From: Halanaerobiaceae bacterium
GTDB lineage: Bacteria; Bacillota; Halanaerobiia; Halanaerobiales; Halarsenatibacteraceae
Reading direction: 5' to 3'
NCBI GenBank assembly: GCA_007134885.1
Contig: SLJX01000136.1
Coordinates: 1-34,703 of the forward strand
Length of the DNA: 34,703 nt
Both the position numbers and the translations under genes were made by a program. Positions 9,503 through 18,422 of the stretch are shown here, piece after piece. The notes under the pieces were generated by a model. That model searched no databases, had not been told where the DNA came from, and was given only the letters and a program-made list of their open reading frames with translations. Within the stretch, counting starts at the first letter, position 1, and every line of letters begins with the position of its first letter.

Positions 9503-11176
9503 ATGTTATTTAATCTCAGGAAAAAATACAAGCATTTTCAAAGATACCGAGAAATCAGCCAGGTCTTCCTGAGAAACGGGCTGGGTTTTCTGCTGGACCG
9601 TTTTGACCTGAGAAGATTTGTTCCCCTGGAGGACAGATTTTCCCGGGATGAGGAGCTGGAAGAGCCTGCCAGCCTGCCGCCAAGATTGCGCCGGGTGATG
9701 GAGGATCTGGGCCCGACTTATGTCAAACTGGGTCAGCTTTTAAGCACGAGGCCTGATATCCTGCCCCCTGAATATATCAAAGAATTCCGTCGACTGCAGG
9801 ATGAGGTTCCTGCGGTCGATTTTTCTCAAATAACACCGGTATTAGAGGAAGAGTTGGGCGAGGACTGTCTGGAGAAAGTTTTTCAGGAGTTTTCTGAAGA
9901 ACCGACGGCTGCAGCCTCGATTGCCCAGGCTCATAAGGCCCGGCTGAAAACCGGGGAACCGGTAATAGTTAAAATCCAGCGACCGGAAATTTGGAAAAGA
10001 ATCCGGGTTGACCTGGAAATTATCTCTGACCTGGCGGAGATAGCTTTAAACCGGGGAATTCTGCCTGATTTTATCGACCCGGTAGGACTGGTTGAGGAAT
10101 TCCGGGAGACCCTCTTTAAGGAGCTTAACTTCAACCAGGAACTTACCAATATCCGGCGCTTTAATGCCAATCACATCCGTTATGAAGATATTATTGTTCC
10201 TCAGGTTTACGAAGATTACAGCAGCAACCGGGTGCTGGTGATGGAGGAGATTCAGGGTCAGAGACTGAGCAAAATTGAAGATTTCACTAAGATTGAAAAT
10301 AAAAAGCTTTCCCGCCTGGGGGCCGAAGTTTTTCTCAAGCAGGTTATGATTGATGGATTTTTCCATGCCGACCCCCATCCCGGGAATATTTTTATTATTG
10401 AAGGTTCCCGGCTGGCCTATGTTGATTTCGGCATGATGGGGCAGATCAGCAAGGTTGATCGGGATTATTTTGCTCTGCTCTTTGCTGCTCTTTTGCGCCG
10501 CAATGTGGAGGTCATCAAGGATATCATAGTGGAAATTGGTGACCTGCCCGAGAACCTTAATGAGCGTAAACTTTTAATTGATATTGAAGAGTTTATCCAC
10601 AGCTATTATAACCGGCGCCTCGAGGATATCAATTTCAGGGTTTTATTTCAGGATCTGCAGCGGATTGTTTTCAAGCATCACATCAGGCTGCCCCAGGAAT
10701 TTTTCCTGCTTTTTCGAGCTCTGGGGTTAAGCGAGGGTGTTGGTTCCAGTCTGGATCCAGAATTTAATATTGTGGAAATAGGCAATGATTTTCTGGGAGA
10801 CCTGCTCCGGGACCGCCTTCGCCCCGATAATCTATTAAAGCGCCTGGGACTGAACCTCTGGCAGTTTCGCAACAACATTAAGGATTATCCAGAGAACTTT
10901 GCCCTGATTCTGGAGAAACTGGCCCACAATGAACTAACCCTGGGTTTCAAACACCAGAATCTTGAAAACCTGATTAATGAAATTGACTTTGCTTCCAACC
11001 GCCTGTCAATCAGCCTGATAATTTCCTCCCTGATTGTGGGATCTTCCATGATCATTCAAACCGGCGTGCAGCCTCTCTTCAGGGGAATTCCCCTCTTTGG
11101 TTTTCTGGGATTTTTCATGGCCGGTGTTCTGGGAATCTGGCTGGTAATCTCCATCCTCCGCTCCGGCCGATTTTAA
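9503..11176 (+). CDS. UbiB/AarF/ABC1 family atypical kinase
   Basis: The 557-residue product is an ADCK/UbiB-type protein kinase-like ATPase. Family features visible are the KxGQ motif (K75-Q78, YVKLGQLLSTRPDILP), the Ala-rich nucleotide loop AAAS (136-139), the lysine K157 in VIVKIQRP, the HADPHPGN motif (288-295) and the DFG metal-binding motif starting at D308. Two C-terminal membrane helices (about 495-515 and 528-553) are typical and place it at the membrane. Homologues support ubiquinone synthesis in proteobacteria, but no quinone gene is nearby. Here it probably acts in lipid or isoprenoid homeostasis; this is inference. It is paired with the phasin-like gene. Confidence 0.9.
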   Translation: MLFNLRKKYKHFQRYREISQVFLRNGLGFLLDRFDLRRFVPLEDRFSRDEELEEPASLPPRLRRVMEDLGPTYVKLGQLLSTRPDILPPEYIKEFRRLQDEVPAVDFSQITPVLEEELGEDCLEKVFQEFSEEPTAAASIAQAHKARLKTGEPVIVKIQRPEIWKRIRVDLEIISDLAEIALNRGILPDFIDPVGLVEEFRETLFKELNFNQELTNIRRFNANHIRYEDIIVPQVYEDYSSNRVLVMEEIQGQRLSKIEDFTKIENKKLSRLGAEVFLKQVMIDGFFHADPHPGNIFIIEGSRLAYVDFGMMGQISKVDRDYFALLFAALLRRNVEVIKDIIVEIGDLPENLNERKLLIDIEEFIHSYYNRRLEDINFRVLFQDLQRIVFKHHIRLPQEFFLLFRALGLSEGVGSSLDPEFNIVEIGNDFLGDLLRDRLRPDNLLKRLGLNLWQFRNNIKDYPENFALILEKLAHNELTLGFKHQNLENLINEIDFASNRLSISLIISSLIVGSSMIIQTGVQPLFRGIPLFGFLGFFMAGVLGIWLVISILRSGRF

Positions 11177-11319
11177 TATTTACTGATACTTCTGTAATAT
11201 TTTAGCAAAAACTTGAAGCAACTGACCTGAGGCCTGGTAAGATTCCTTCTCTTCCTACCATTATCCAAAATTTAATTTAAATTGTTTTATAATTGCCTTA
11301 CAAAAGAAAGTTGGTTGCT

Positions 11320-13893
11320 ATGCAGGAAAGATGGCAGATAAAAAACCCTACAACTCAGAGTTTAGATTCTCCTGCTGTCCGGATTCTCAAGCGGCGGGGT
11401 TTGACACCCAAGGAAATTGAGAGTTTTCTCCAGCCGGTACCTGAAAATCTCAGTGATCCCTTAAAATTTCCCGGTATTCCTTCGGCTGTGACCAGGATCA
11501 GCCAGGCCCGGGAAGAGCAGGAGAGAGTTTTAATTTACGGTGATTATGATGTGGACGGGATAACTTCCATAGCTCTGCTTTTTGATTATTTAGCAGAAAT
11601 CTGGGCTGTGGAATGCCTCTACTATATTCCAGACCGGATCCGGGATGGCTACGGCTTTAATCTGGCAGCCCTTAAAAGCCTTGGCCTGGAAAATTTTGAG
11701 CTGGTAATCACAGTTGACTGCGGCATCACCGCCCTGGAAGAAATTAAATTTTTACAGGAACGGAGTATTGATGTCATTGTGATCGACCACCATGAACCTG
11801 CAGATCAGTTACCACCTGCTTTTTCTCTTATCAACCACCACCTGCTGAAGGGAGATTTTGAAATTAAAGGCGGCCTGGCTGGCGTGGGGACAGCTTTTAA
11901 GTTCTGCCAGGCCCTGGAGCAGCAGCGCTTAAGCCGGGAAAATAACCCGAATAGCCCGTCCAGCAAAAAGTCAATTTCCGAGAAAAGCTTAACTCCCTAT
12001 CTCAGATCCCGGCTTGATCTGGTGGCCCTGGGGACGGTGGCGGACCTGGTTCCCCTGCAGGGTGAGAACCGGATCCTGGTAAGGGAAGGTCTAAAGGTTT
12101 TGAAAAACACCGGTAACCCCGGGCTTCAAGCTCTGGCCGAGTGTCTTTCCCTTGATCTTTCCCGGGAAATCTCAACCGGCCAGATAGGCTATATTTTAGC
12201 TCCTCCAATCAACGCCGCCGGCCGGATCAAATCAGCAGATCAGGCCCTGCAGCTTCTGCTGGCCGGGGACCGCCGGCAGGTAGAGGGACTGGCTCAAAAA
12301 CTGGTGGAGTATAATTATCAACGCCGCCAGGAAGAGGACCGGACCCTGGAGGAAGCTCGGGAGATGATTGAAACAAGCCCGCCAGGAGAAGGGGAGGGTA
12401 TTGTTCTGGCTTCCCGCAGCTGGCACCCCGGAGTAATCGGGATTGTGGCCTCCCGGCTGGTTGAGAAGTATTACCGTCCGGTGATTCTGATAGCCCTGGA
12501 GGATAAGAAAGAGGGCAAGAAACAGGCTGAGGAATCCCAGAGACCTGATCAAGCCGGTGATAATAGCCGGCCAGTATCCAAAATAAGCAGCTCCATTCCT
12601 GCTGGATCAGACCGGGGGCGGGGCTCGGGACGCAGCATCTCAGCCCTTAACCTTCATCAAGCTCTCAAATCCTGCAGTTCCTATCTCCTGAGTTTCGGCG
12701 GCCACAAACAGGCTGCGGGCCTGGAGATAGAAACCGGGAAGGTTGCTGACTTTCGCCGGGCCTTCAATAATTATCTTAAGGAGAATTTGAGCTCCCGCGA
12801 TTTCATTCCGGCCCGCCAGATAGATGACATTTTAAGCGAGCAGCAGATTTCGCTGGATTTTTATCAGGAGCTGAAAAATTTAAAGCCTTACGGCATCGGC
12901 AATCCTGCTCCCACCTTTCTTCTGCCTCAGGTAAGCCTGCAGCAGGCCAGGGCGGTGGGCCGGGATAACAGCCATCTTCAGCTGATAACCTCCGGAGGAC
13001 TTAAGGGTATTGGTTTTAATCTGGCACTGGATTTTGATTTTCCTGGCACCGACAGCACTTATAATATTATTGCCCGGGTCGAGGATAATAACTGGCAGGG
13101 CAGACACACTGTTCAGCTTAACCTTAAGAGCCTGGTTCCAGTCAGCCGTCAGCAGGATTATCCTATAATCTATTCCGGCGATAATCTAAAACTTCACGAC
13201 TACCGGAACAGCCGTGACCCCTGCAGGGTGATTGCTTCAATTTCAAAAGATACAAACTCCTGCCTGATCTATCTCAATAACAGAAAGTTAAAGACCGAGC
13301 TCGAAGAAAAATTTCCCCGGGCGCTCTGCTGTACCTCGGCAGAAGAAGCTGCTGCAAGCAACAGCCAGCAGGTAGTTTTTTTTGAACTTCCCTTTTCTCT
13401 AGCAGAACTGATTCAGGTTGCTGGCATTGATTCCAGCCAGGCAGAGATTAGCTCAAACAAGAGCAGCACATCAGAGCTGGAAATATATTTTCTGTTTGGC
13501 AGAGAAGATTTAAACGCTAATAAGAGGATACTGCAGCATCGGCTTATAAGCAAAGAGACTCTAGAGCAGGCCTGGCAGTTAATTAGCCGACAGGAAAGAT
13601 TCACCAGGAAAGAGCTTTCTGGACTGCTGAAAGATTGTCCTGGCTTAAAGCCAGCAGCAATTGATCAGCTGCTGGAAATCTGGCAGGAGCTGGAGCTGAT
13701 TACCAGGGAAGAAAAGGCAGAAAAGGTCTACCGGATAACGAGCAGTTTCCCGGCTAAACTGGACTTATCCCAGTCAATAAGATATAATAGAAATGTTGAA
13801 ATTAAAGAGGATTTTAACCGGCTTAAAGAACTAGCCTTCTCTAGTAATCTCAGAGAATTTTTTGCGCTGCTTCAGCAGGAACTTAAATTATAG
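11320..13893 (+). CDS. recJ: Single-stranded-DNA-specific exonuclease RecJ
   Basis: RecJ is a 5'-3' single-strand exonuclease of the DHH phosphoesterase superfamily, active in recombination and repair. The protein has 857 residues from the ATG at 11320. Visible motifs are DYDVDG (D75-G80), VDCGIT, DHH (D156-H158) and the DHHA1 signature GGHKQAAG (from G460). A hydrophilic insertion of about 40 residues (about 394-434) lies between VILIAL and GSGRSI, where homologues usually have only a few residues. A C-terminal extension of about 250 residues resembles the long Firmicute form. A TTG at 11293 would extend the frame, but the ATG start better matches the family N-terminus; the ribosome-binding site is weak. 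Confidence 0.95.
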   Translation: MQERWQIKNPTTQSLDSPAVRILKRRGLTPKEIESFLQPVPENLSDPLKFPGIPSAVTRISQAREEQERVLIYGDYDVDGITSIALLFDYLAEIWAVECLYYIPDRIRDGYGFNLAALKSLGLENFELVITVDCGITALEEIKFLQERSIDVIVIDHHEPADQLPPAFSLINHHLLKGDFEIKGGLAGVGTAFKFCQALEQQRLSRENNPNSPSSKKSISEKSLTPYLRSRLDLVALGTVADLVPLQGENRILVREGLKVLKNTGNPGLQALAECLSLDLSREISTGQIGYILAPPINAAGRIKSADQALQLLLAGDRRQVEGLAQKLVEYNYQRRQEEDRTLEEAREMIETSPPGEGEGIVLASRSWHPGVIGIVASRLVEKYYRPVILIALEDKKEGKKQAEESQRPDQAGDNSRPVSKISSSIPAGSDRGRGSGRSISALNLHQALKSCSSYLLSFGGHKQAAGLEIETGKVADFRRAFNNYLKENLSSRDFIPARQIDDILSEQQISLDFYQELKNLKPYGIGNPAPTFLLPQVSLQQARAVGRDNSHLQLITSGGLKGIGFNLALDFDFPGTDSTYNIIARVEDNNWQGRHTVQLNLKSLVPVSRQQDYPIIYSGDNLKLHDYRNSRDPCRVIASISKDTNSCLIYLNNRKLKTELEEKFPRALCCTSAEEAAASNSQQVVFFELPFSLAELIQVAGIDSSQAEISSNKSSTSELEIYFLFGREDLNANKRILQHRLISKETLEQAWQLISRQERFTRKELSGLLKDCPGLKPAAIDQLLEIWQELELITREEKAEKVYRITSSFPAKLDLSQSIRYNRNVEIKEDFNRLKELAFSSNLREFFALLQQELKL

Positions 13894-13954
13894 TTTTATT
13901 AGCTATTTTAGGGATGGTAATTTCAACTGAGGTTTGGCTAAACTTTTAAATCAA

Positions 13955-14013
13955 AAATTACCGGCAAACCAACTGAGTAATCTCAGGGCAGCACCCCCAG
14001 TTTTCGGTAATTT
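13955..14013 (+). promoter_or_regulatory. Structured element in the apt leader
   Basis: AAATTACCG (13955-13963) pairs perfectly with CGGTAATTT (14005-14013), enclosing a second hairpin CTGAG-TAAT-CTCAG (13973-13986). The conserved-looking bases GCAAACC and GGGCAGC flank the inner hairpin. The 5' part recurs upstream of aspS at 22236-22251. The shape recalls a small riboswitch, but I cannot match it to a known class: the GACGCAAAGCC segment expected of a c-di-GMP-I aptamer is absent. It ends 166 bases before apt. Confidence 0.35.
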
Positions 14014-14179
14014 AGCAGGATTTTATATTAATTAGCGGCAATAACCAGTAGTGAAATATTAAAAGAAATAAAAAAGTGATTAAAGCAATCACCAGAAACT
14101 ATAAAAACTATCACCAGAAATTAAAAGCAGCTAAAGGGTTGAAATAGTATTTTAAGAATAAATCAAGAGGGGGATAGTG

Positions 14180-14692
14180 ATGAATTTATCAGATTATATT
14201 AGAGAAATACCTGATTTTCCCAAGGAAGGCATACTTTTTAAGGATATAACTCCGCTTCTCCAGGACACCACGGCCTTCCGTCAGGCCATAGACAGGATGG
14301 CCGAGCACTATCAGGAACGGGAATTTGATTATATTGCCGGGATTGAGGCCCGGGGCTTTCTGCTGGGGCCTACCCTGGCCTATAAGTTTGATAAGGGTTT
14401 TATTCCCATCCGCAAACCGGGTAAACTGCCGGCTGACAAGATTTCTGCCAGCTATGAACTGGAATACGGAACCAATACCCTTGAGATGCACAGAGATGCC
14501 TGCAAACCCGGAGATAAAGTGCTGCTGGTAGATGATCTGCTGGCCACCGGGGGAACTGCCCGGGCAGCTGTGGAATTAATTGAAGGCCTGAAGGGAGAAG
14601 TAACAGGTATAGGTTTTCTAATTGAACTGGTTGACCTCAACGGCCGGGCTGACCTAGAAGGATATGATGTTTATTCTCTTCTAGAAGAGTAG
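14180..14692 (+). CDS. apt: Adenine phosphoribosyltransferase
   Basis: Apt salvages adenine with PRPP to form AMP. The 170-residue protein starts MNLSDYIREIPDFPKEGILFKDITPLL, the standard N-terminus. It has the PRPP-binding motif VLLVDDLLATGGTA at about 114-127 and the GIEARGFLLGPTLA segment. A GTG directly upstream (14177) is also in frame, but it is only three bases after AGAGGGGG, so I chose the ATG. It precedes rel, a common Firmicute arrangement that couples purine salvage with (p)ppGpp metabolism. Confidence 0.97.
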   Translation: MNLSDYIREIPDFPKEGILFKDITPLLQDTTAFRQAIDRMAEHYQEREFDYIAGIEARGFLLGPTLAYKFDKGFIPIRKPGKLPADKISASYELEYGTNTLEMHRDACKPGDKVLLVDDLLATGGTARAAVELIEGLKGEVTGIGFLIELVDLNGRADLEGYDVYSLLEE

Positions 14693-14995
14693 TTTAACTT
14701 TAGAAAGTCAGCTTCTCTCCAGACAAATTATCAGGATTTGACTTTGCCTTTGTAATTATCAGGTTTAATTAACAGGCTTTTACCATCTTCGAGATAAATC
14801 ATAGCTTAAGATAATAAATATCAAGAGAAACCCGATTTAACCACTTTTAACCAGCTTTAGAGAAACTCACAAAAGATTTCAAAGGAACGCAAATGATCAC
14901 AAATAAATTTTATTAATCACCCGGATACCCCGGTATTTTTAATAATATGCTGCCGGGAAAAATTATTTCTGGCCCCAGAATGTTAGGAGTATTTT
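14693..14995 (+). other. AT-rich apt-rel spacer
   Basis: This 303-base spacer has no convincing ORF or RNA gene. A weak hairpin, CCGG-ATACC-CCGG followed by TATTTTT (14921-14940), might act as a poor terminator. No clear -35/-10 pair was found before rel. Confidence 0.4.
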
Positions 14996-17131
14996 ATGGA
15001 TCTCAATAAGATTTTCAAAAAAATTAAAACCTATATAACTGACCCTGATTTGAGTGAGATTAAGCAAGCTTATGAAGTTTGTAAGGAGGCTCATCAGGGT
15101 CAATATCGTATTTCCGGGGAGCCCTATGTCGATCATCCCCTGGGAGTGGCCTATATTTTAGCCGAGCTGGAGCTGGATTTAACCACCATCACCGGAGCAC
15201 TGCTTCATGATGTCCTGGAGGATTCCAAAATAACCAGAGAAGAAATTGTCGAGGAGTTTGGCGAGGAAATTGCCCTGCTGGTAGATGGTGTCACCAAACT
15301 GACCCGGATTCAGTTTAAGACCAAGGAGGAACAGCAGGCTGAAAGTCTGCGCAAGATGTTCCTGGCTATGGCCGATGATATCAGGGTAGTTCTAATTAAA
15401 CTGGCCGACCGGCTGCACAATATGAGAACCCTTGGTTACATGAACCGGGAGAAACAGCTGGAAAAGGCCCAGGAGACCCTGGATATATATGCCCCTCTGG
15501 CCCACCGGCTGGGGATGTCCCGTCTTAAGTGGGAGCTAGAGGATCTCTGTTTCCGCTATCTCAAGCCCGAAATGTATTATGAGGTTTCCCGCAAAATAGC
15601 AGCCAACCGCAAGGAGAGAGAAGACCAGATCCAGGAGGCTATTGATAAAATTAATAATCATCTGGAAGAGGAGGACATCAAGGCCGATATCTCCGGCCGG
15701 CCCAAGCATCTTTACAGTATCTATCAAAAGATGGAAAGGAAGGAAGTAGACTTTAATGAAGTTTATGACCTGACAGCCGTCCGGGTTCTGGTAGACTCAG
15801 TCCGGGAATGTTATGAGGTTTTGGGCATAATTCACGAGATCTGGAAACCAATGCCGGGCCGCTTTAAGGATTATATTGCCATGCCCAAATCCAACATGTA
15901 TCAGTCCCTTCATACCACCGTAATAGGCCCTGATGGTGATCCCCTGGAGGTTCAGATCCGGACCCGGGAGATGCACCGTACCGCCGAATACGGAATTGCC
16001 GCCCACTGGAAATACAAGGAGGGAAAAAGGAGCGACGGTGAATTTGAGGAGAAACTCTCCTGGCTCCGCCAGCTCCTGGAATGGCAGAAGGATCTCCAGG
16101 AACCCCACGAATTTATTGAAACTTTAAAGATTGATCTCTTTGAGGACGAAGTCTTTGTTTTCACCCCCAAGGGCGATGTCATTTCTCTGCCCCGGGGAGG
16201 AACCCCGGTGGATTTTGCCTATAACATCCATACCGAGGTCGGCCACAACTGTGTGGGGGCCAAGGTCAACGGCAAAATAGTTCCGCTGGAATACAGCCTG
16301 GAAAATGGCGATATAGTGGAAATCCTGACTTCCAATAATTCCACCGGTCCCACCCGGGACTGGCTGAAATTCGTCAAGACCTCCCGGGCCAGGAGCAAGA
16401 TAAAGCGCTGGTTTAAGCAGCAGCAGAAGGAGAAGATTGTGGCCAGCGGCAAAAAATCTCTCTTCCAGGCTCTGGAAAAGGATGAAATTGAATTATCCAA
16501 GGAAGAAAAACAAAAAGTTCTGCAGAAGGCAGCTAAAGAATTGAACTATTCGGACCTGGAGTCTCTGTATGCCGCCATTGGCTACGATCAGCTGACTACC
16601 CGTCAGGTTATAAATAAGATTCCGGAGGAGTATAAAAAACAGGTTGAGCTTCAGGATCTGATCAGCAAACCCCGGAAAAAGTCTACTGACCGCGGTGTCA
16701 GAGTTAAAGGAATGGATGATATTCTGGTCCGTCTGGCCCAGTGCTGCAATCCGGTACCCGGCGATGATATAGTCGGTTATATCACCAGGGGCCGGGGAGT
16801 TTCTGTCCACCGCTCGGACTGCCCCAACCTCAAGGGCCTCAGCAAAGATAGATTTATCGAGGTTAGCTGGAGCGGCACCCGCACCGGCTCCTACCAGGTT
16901 GAACTTTCCATCCGGGCGGTCAATAAATCAGCTCTGCTCAATGAAATAACCGGCCTGATTTCCAAGGAAAAGATTGAACTTCATTCAGTGATGGCCAACA
17001 CTGATAAATACAATCAGGCCTATATTAAGCTTGCGGTGGAACTTAGCAGCCTGGAACACATGCGGGATTTAATTAAAAAAATAGAAAACGTCTCCGGCGT
17101 GCTTTCTGTCAGCCGCTCCCGACCCAGTTAA
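14996..17131 (+). CDS. relA: Bifunctional (p)ppGpp synthetase/hydrolase Rel
   Basis: This stringent-response enzyme both makes and degrades (p)ppGpp. Its 711 residues show the HD hydrolase domain with metal ligands around H47 and H71-D72 (LLHDVLEDS, intact, so hydrolase activity is expected). The synthetase domain has GRPKHLYSIYQKM and RFKDYIAMPKSNMYQSLHTTV. The TGS domain (about 385-445) begins VFVFTPKGDVISLPRG, and the conserved CCNPVPGDDIVGYITRGRGVSVHR segment is followed by the C-terminal ACT domain (about 635-711). AGGAGT precedes the ATG. Confidence 0.98.
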   Translation: MDLNKIFKKIKTYITDPDLSEIKQAYEVCKEAHQGQYRISGEPYVDHPLGVAYILAELELDLTTITGALLHDVLEDSKITREEIVEEFGEEIALLVDGVTKLTRIQFKTKEEQQAESLRKMFLAMADDIRVVLIKLADRLHNMRTLGYMNREKQLEKAQETLDIYAPLAHRLGMSRLKWELEDLCFRYLKPEMYYEVSRKIAANRKEREDQIQEAIDKINNHLEEEDIKADISGRPKHLYSIYQKMERKEVDFNEVYDLTAVRVLVDSVRECYEVLGIIHEIWKPMPGRFKDYIAMPKSNMYQSLHTTVIGPDGDPLEVQIRTREMHRTAEYGIAAHWKYKEGKRSDGEFEEKLSWLRQLLEWQKDLQEPHEFIETLKIDLFEDEVFVFTPKGDVISLPRGGTPVDFAYNIHTEVGHNCVGAKVNGKIVPLEYSLENGDIVEILTSNNSTGPTRDWLKFVKTSRARSKIKRWFKQQQKEKIVASGKKSLFQALEKDEIELSKEEKQKVLQKAAKELNYSDLESLYAAIGYDQLTTRQVINKIPEEYKKQVELQDLISKPRKKSTDRGVRVKGMDDILVRLAQCCNPVPGDDIVGYITRGRGVSVHRSDCPNLKGLSKDRFIEVSWSGTRTGSYQVELSIRAVNKSALLNEITGLISKEKIELHSVMANTDKYNQAYIKLAVELSSLEHMRDLIKKIENVSGVLSVSRSRPS

Positions 17132-17294
17132 AATACAGCGGCACTGGCCTTGACTCCAGCAATATCCGGCGCAGTAATTGCCATCTTAATTTTTAACTTA
17201 AAATAGCAGGTAAAAATTCAGCTAATATTGTACCTTATCGCATCATTCATTTTTTATTAGTAAATTCACCATTATCAGCAGGAGGAGATACAGC

Positions 17295-17744
17295 ATGCGG
17301 GCAGTGGTTCAACGAGTTAGCGAAGCCAGGGTTCTGGTAAATGAAAAAGAAGTGGGTGCCATAGATTCAGGTCTCTGCGTTTTTCTGGGGGTGGGAGAGG
17401 AGGACAGCCAGGAAGATGCTGATTACCTGGCTGATAAAATTGTCAATCTCCGGATTTTTGCCGATGAGGAGGGTAAAATGAATCTCTCGGCTCTGGCACT
17501 GGATAAAGAACTGCTAATAATATCCCAGTTTACTCTTTATGGAGACTGCCATCAGGGACGTCGCCCCGGCTACAGCCAGGCCGCCTCTCCTCAGCGGGCA
17601 GAGGAGCTTTATGACTATTTTTTGGAGAAACTTAAAGATTATAGCCTTCCGCTGGCCAGTGGAGAATTCAAGGCTATGATGGAGGTTGATTTGATCAATG
17701 ATGGTCCGGTAACCCTGCTGCTGGACAGTCAGAAAAATTTTTAA
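17295..17744 (+). CDS. dtd: D-aminoacyl-tRNA deacylase
   Basis: Dtd hydrolyses D-aminoacyl-tRNAs and glycyl-tRNA(Ala), protecting translation from wrong chirality. The 149-residue product has the active-site segment SQFTLYGDCHQGRRPGY at about 77-93 and the Gly-cisPro motif NDGPVTLLLDS near the C-terminus, both diagnostic. Length is normal. GGAGGAG lies 8 bases before the ATG. rel-dtd adjacency is common in Firmicutes, and the next gene follows after about 40 bases, suggesting one transcript. Confidence 0.98.
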   Translation: MRAVVQRVSEARVLVNEKEVGAIDSGLCVFLGVGEEDSQEDADYLADKIVNLRIFADEEGKMNLSALALDKELLIISQFTLYGDCHQGRRPGYSQAASPQRAEELYDYFLEKLKDYSLPLASGEFKAMMEVDLINDGPVTLLLDSQKNF

Positions 17745-17780
17745 CAGCAGGGAACAGCAGGGTAAATAATTTTTCCAGGG

Positions 17781-18422
17781 GTGATTTATATTAAAATAAC
17801 CACGATTAAAACAGGCAGAAATGCCACCAACTGTTACGTTGTGGTAAGTTCAGGAGAAGCTCTGGTGATTGACCCTGGCTCAAAAAAAGAGGTCGACAAA
17901 ATTAAGAGCACAATTGAGACCGAAGAAGCCGTTTTAAAATATGTTTTAAATACCCACAGCCATTATGACCACATTGGAGGAAATAAGACTCTGCTGGCCG
18001 GCTCAGCGGCGGAACTTCTGGCCCATCCTTCGGCGGCTGACAACCTGACCGATCCCCGGAAAAACCTGTCAGTCTTTATGGGAGCGGATTACAGCAGTCC
18101 TGAGCCTGATTGCAGTCTGGAAGCCGGAGCAGTTCTGAAGCTGGGCAATGAAGTCTTCGAGACCTACCATATTCCCGGACATTCGCCAGACAGCCTGGCG
18201 CTTTATTCATCCTCCGAAAATTTGATCTTTGCCGGTGATTTAATTTTTAGTGGTGGCATTGGCCGCACCGACCTTCCCGGGGGAGACCAGCAGCAGTTAA
18301 AGAAATCTGTCGATCTTCTACTGCGGGAGCTTCCACCGGAAACCCGAGTTTATCCCGGCCACGGTGAACCGACCACTCTAAAAAAGTTTAAGGAAGAGGT
18401 TTATCCGGTTTTAAGGCGTTAA
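17781..18422 (+). CDS. MBL-fold hydrolase, glyoxalase II-like
   Basis: This metallo-beta-lactamase-fold protein shows the metal motif THSHYDHIGG (H59, H61, D63, H64 counted from the GTG), a later GHSPDSLALYS histidine, the bridging aspartate in FAGDLIFSGGIGRTDLPGGD and the final histidine in VYPGHGEPTTL. All ligands for a two-metal site are present. Homologues hydrolyse S-lactoylglutathione-like thioesters, though the substrate here is unknown. The conventional start is the GTG at 17781. However, the Shine-Dalgarno sequence GGGGTGAT overlaps that codon, and an ATT at 17790 is better spaced and may be the true start. Probably cotranscribed with dtd. Confidence 0.88.
   Translation: MIYIKITTIKTGRNATNCYVVVSSGEALVIDPGSKKEVDKIKSTIETEEAVLKYVLNTHSHYDHIGGNKTLLAGSAAELLAHPSAADNLTDPRKNLSVFMGADYSSPEPDCSLEAGAVLKLGNEVFETYHIPGHSPDSLALYSSSENLIFAGDLIFSGGIGRTDLPGGDQQQLKKSVDLLLRELPPETRVYPGHGEPTTLKKFKEEVYPVLRR

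Noticed and set aside
13955-14013. c-di-GMP-I riboswitch before apt
   Set aside because: GCAAACC is present, but the GACGCAAAGCC core and second helix pattern are missing.
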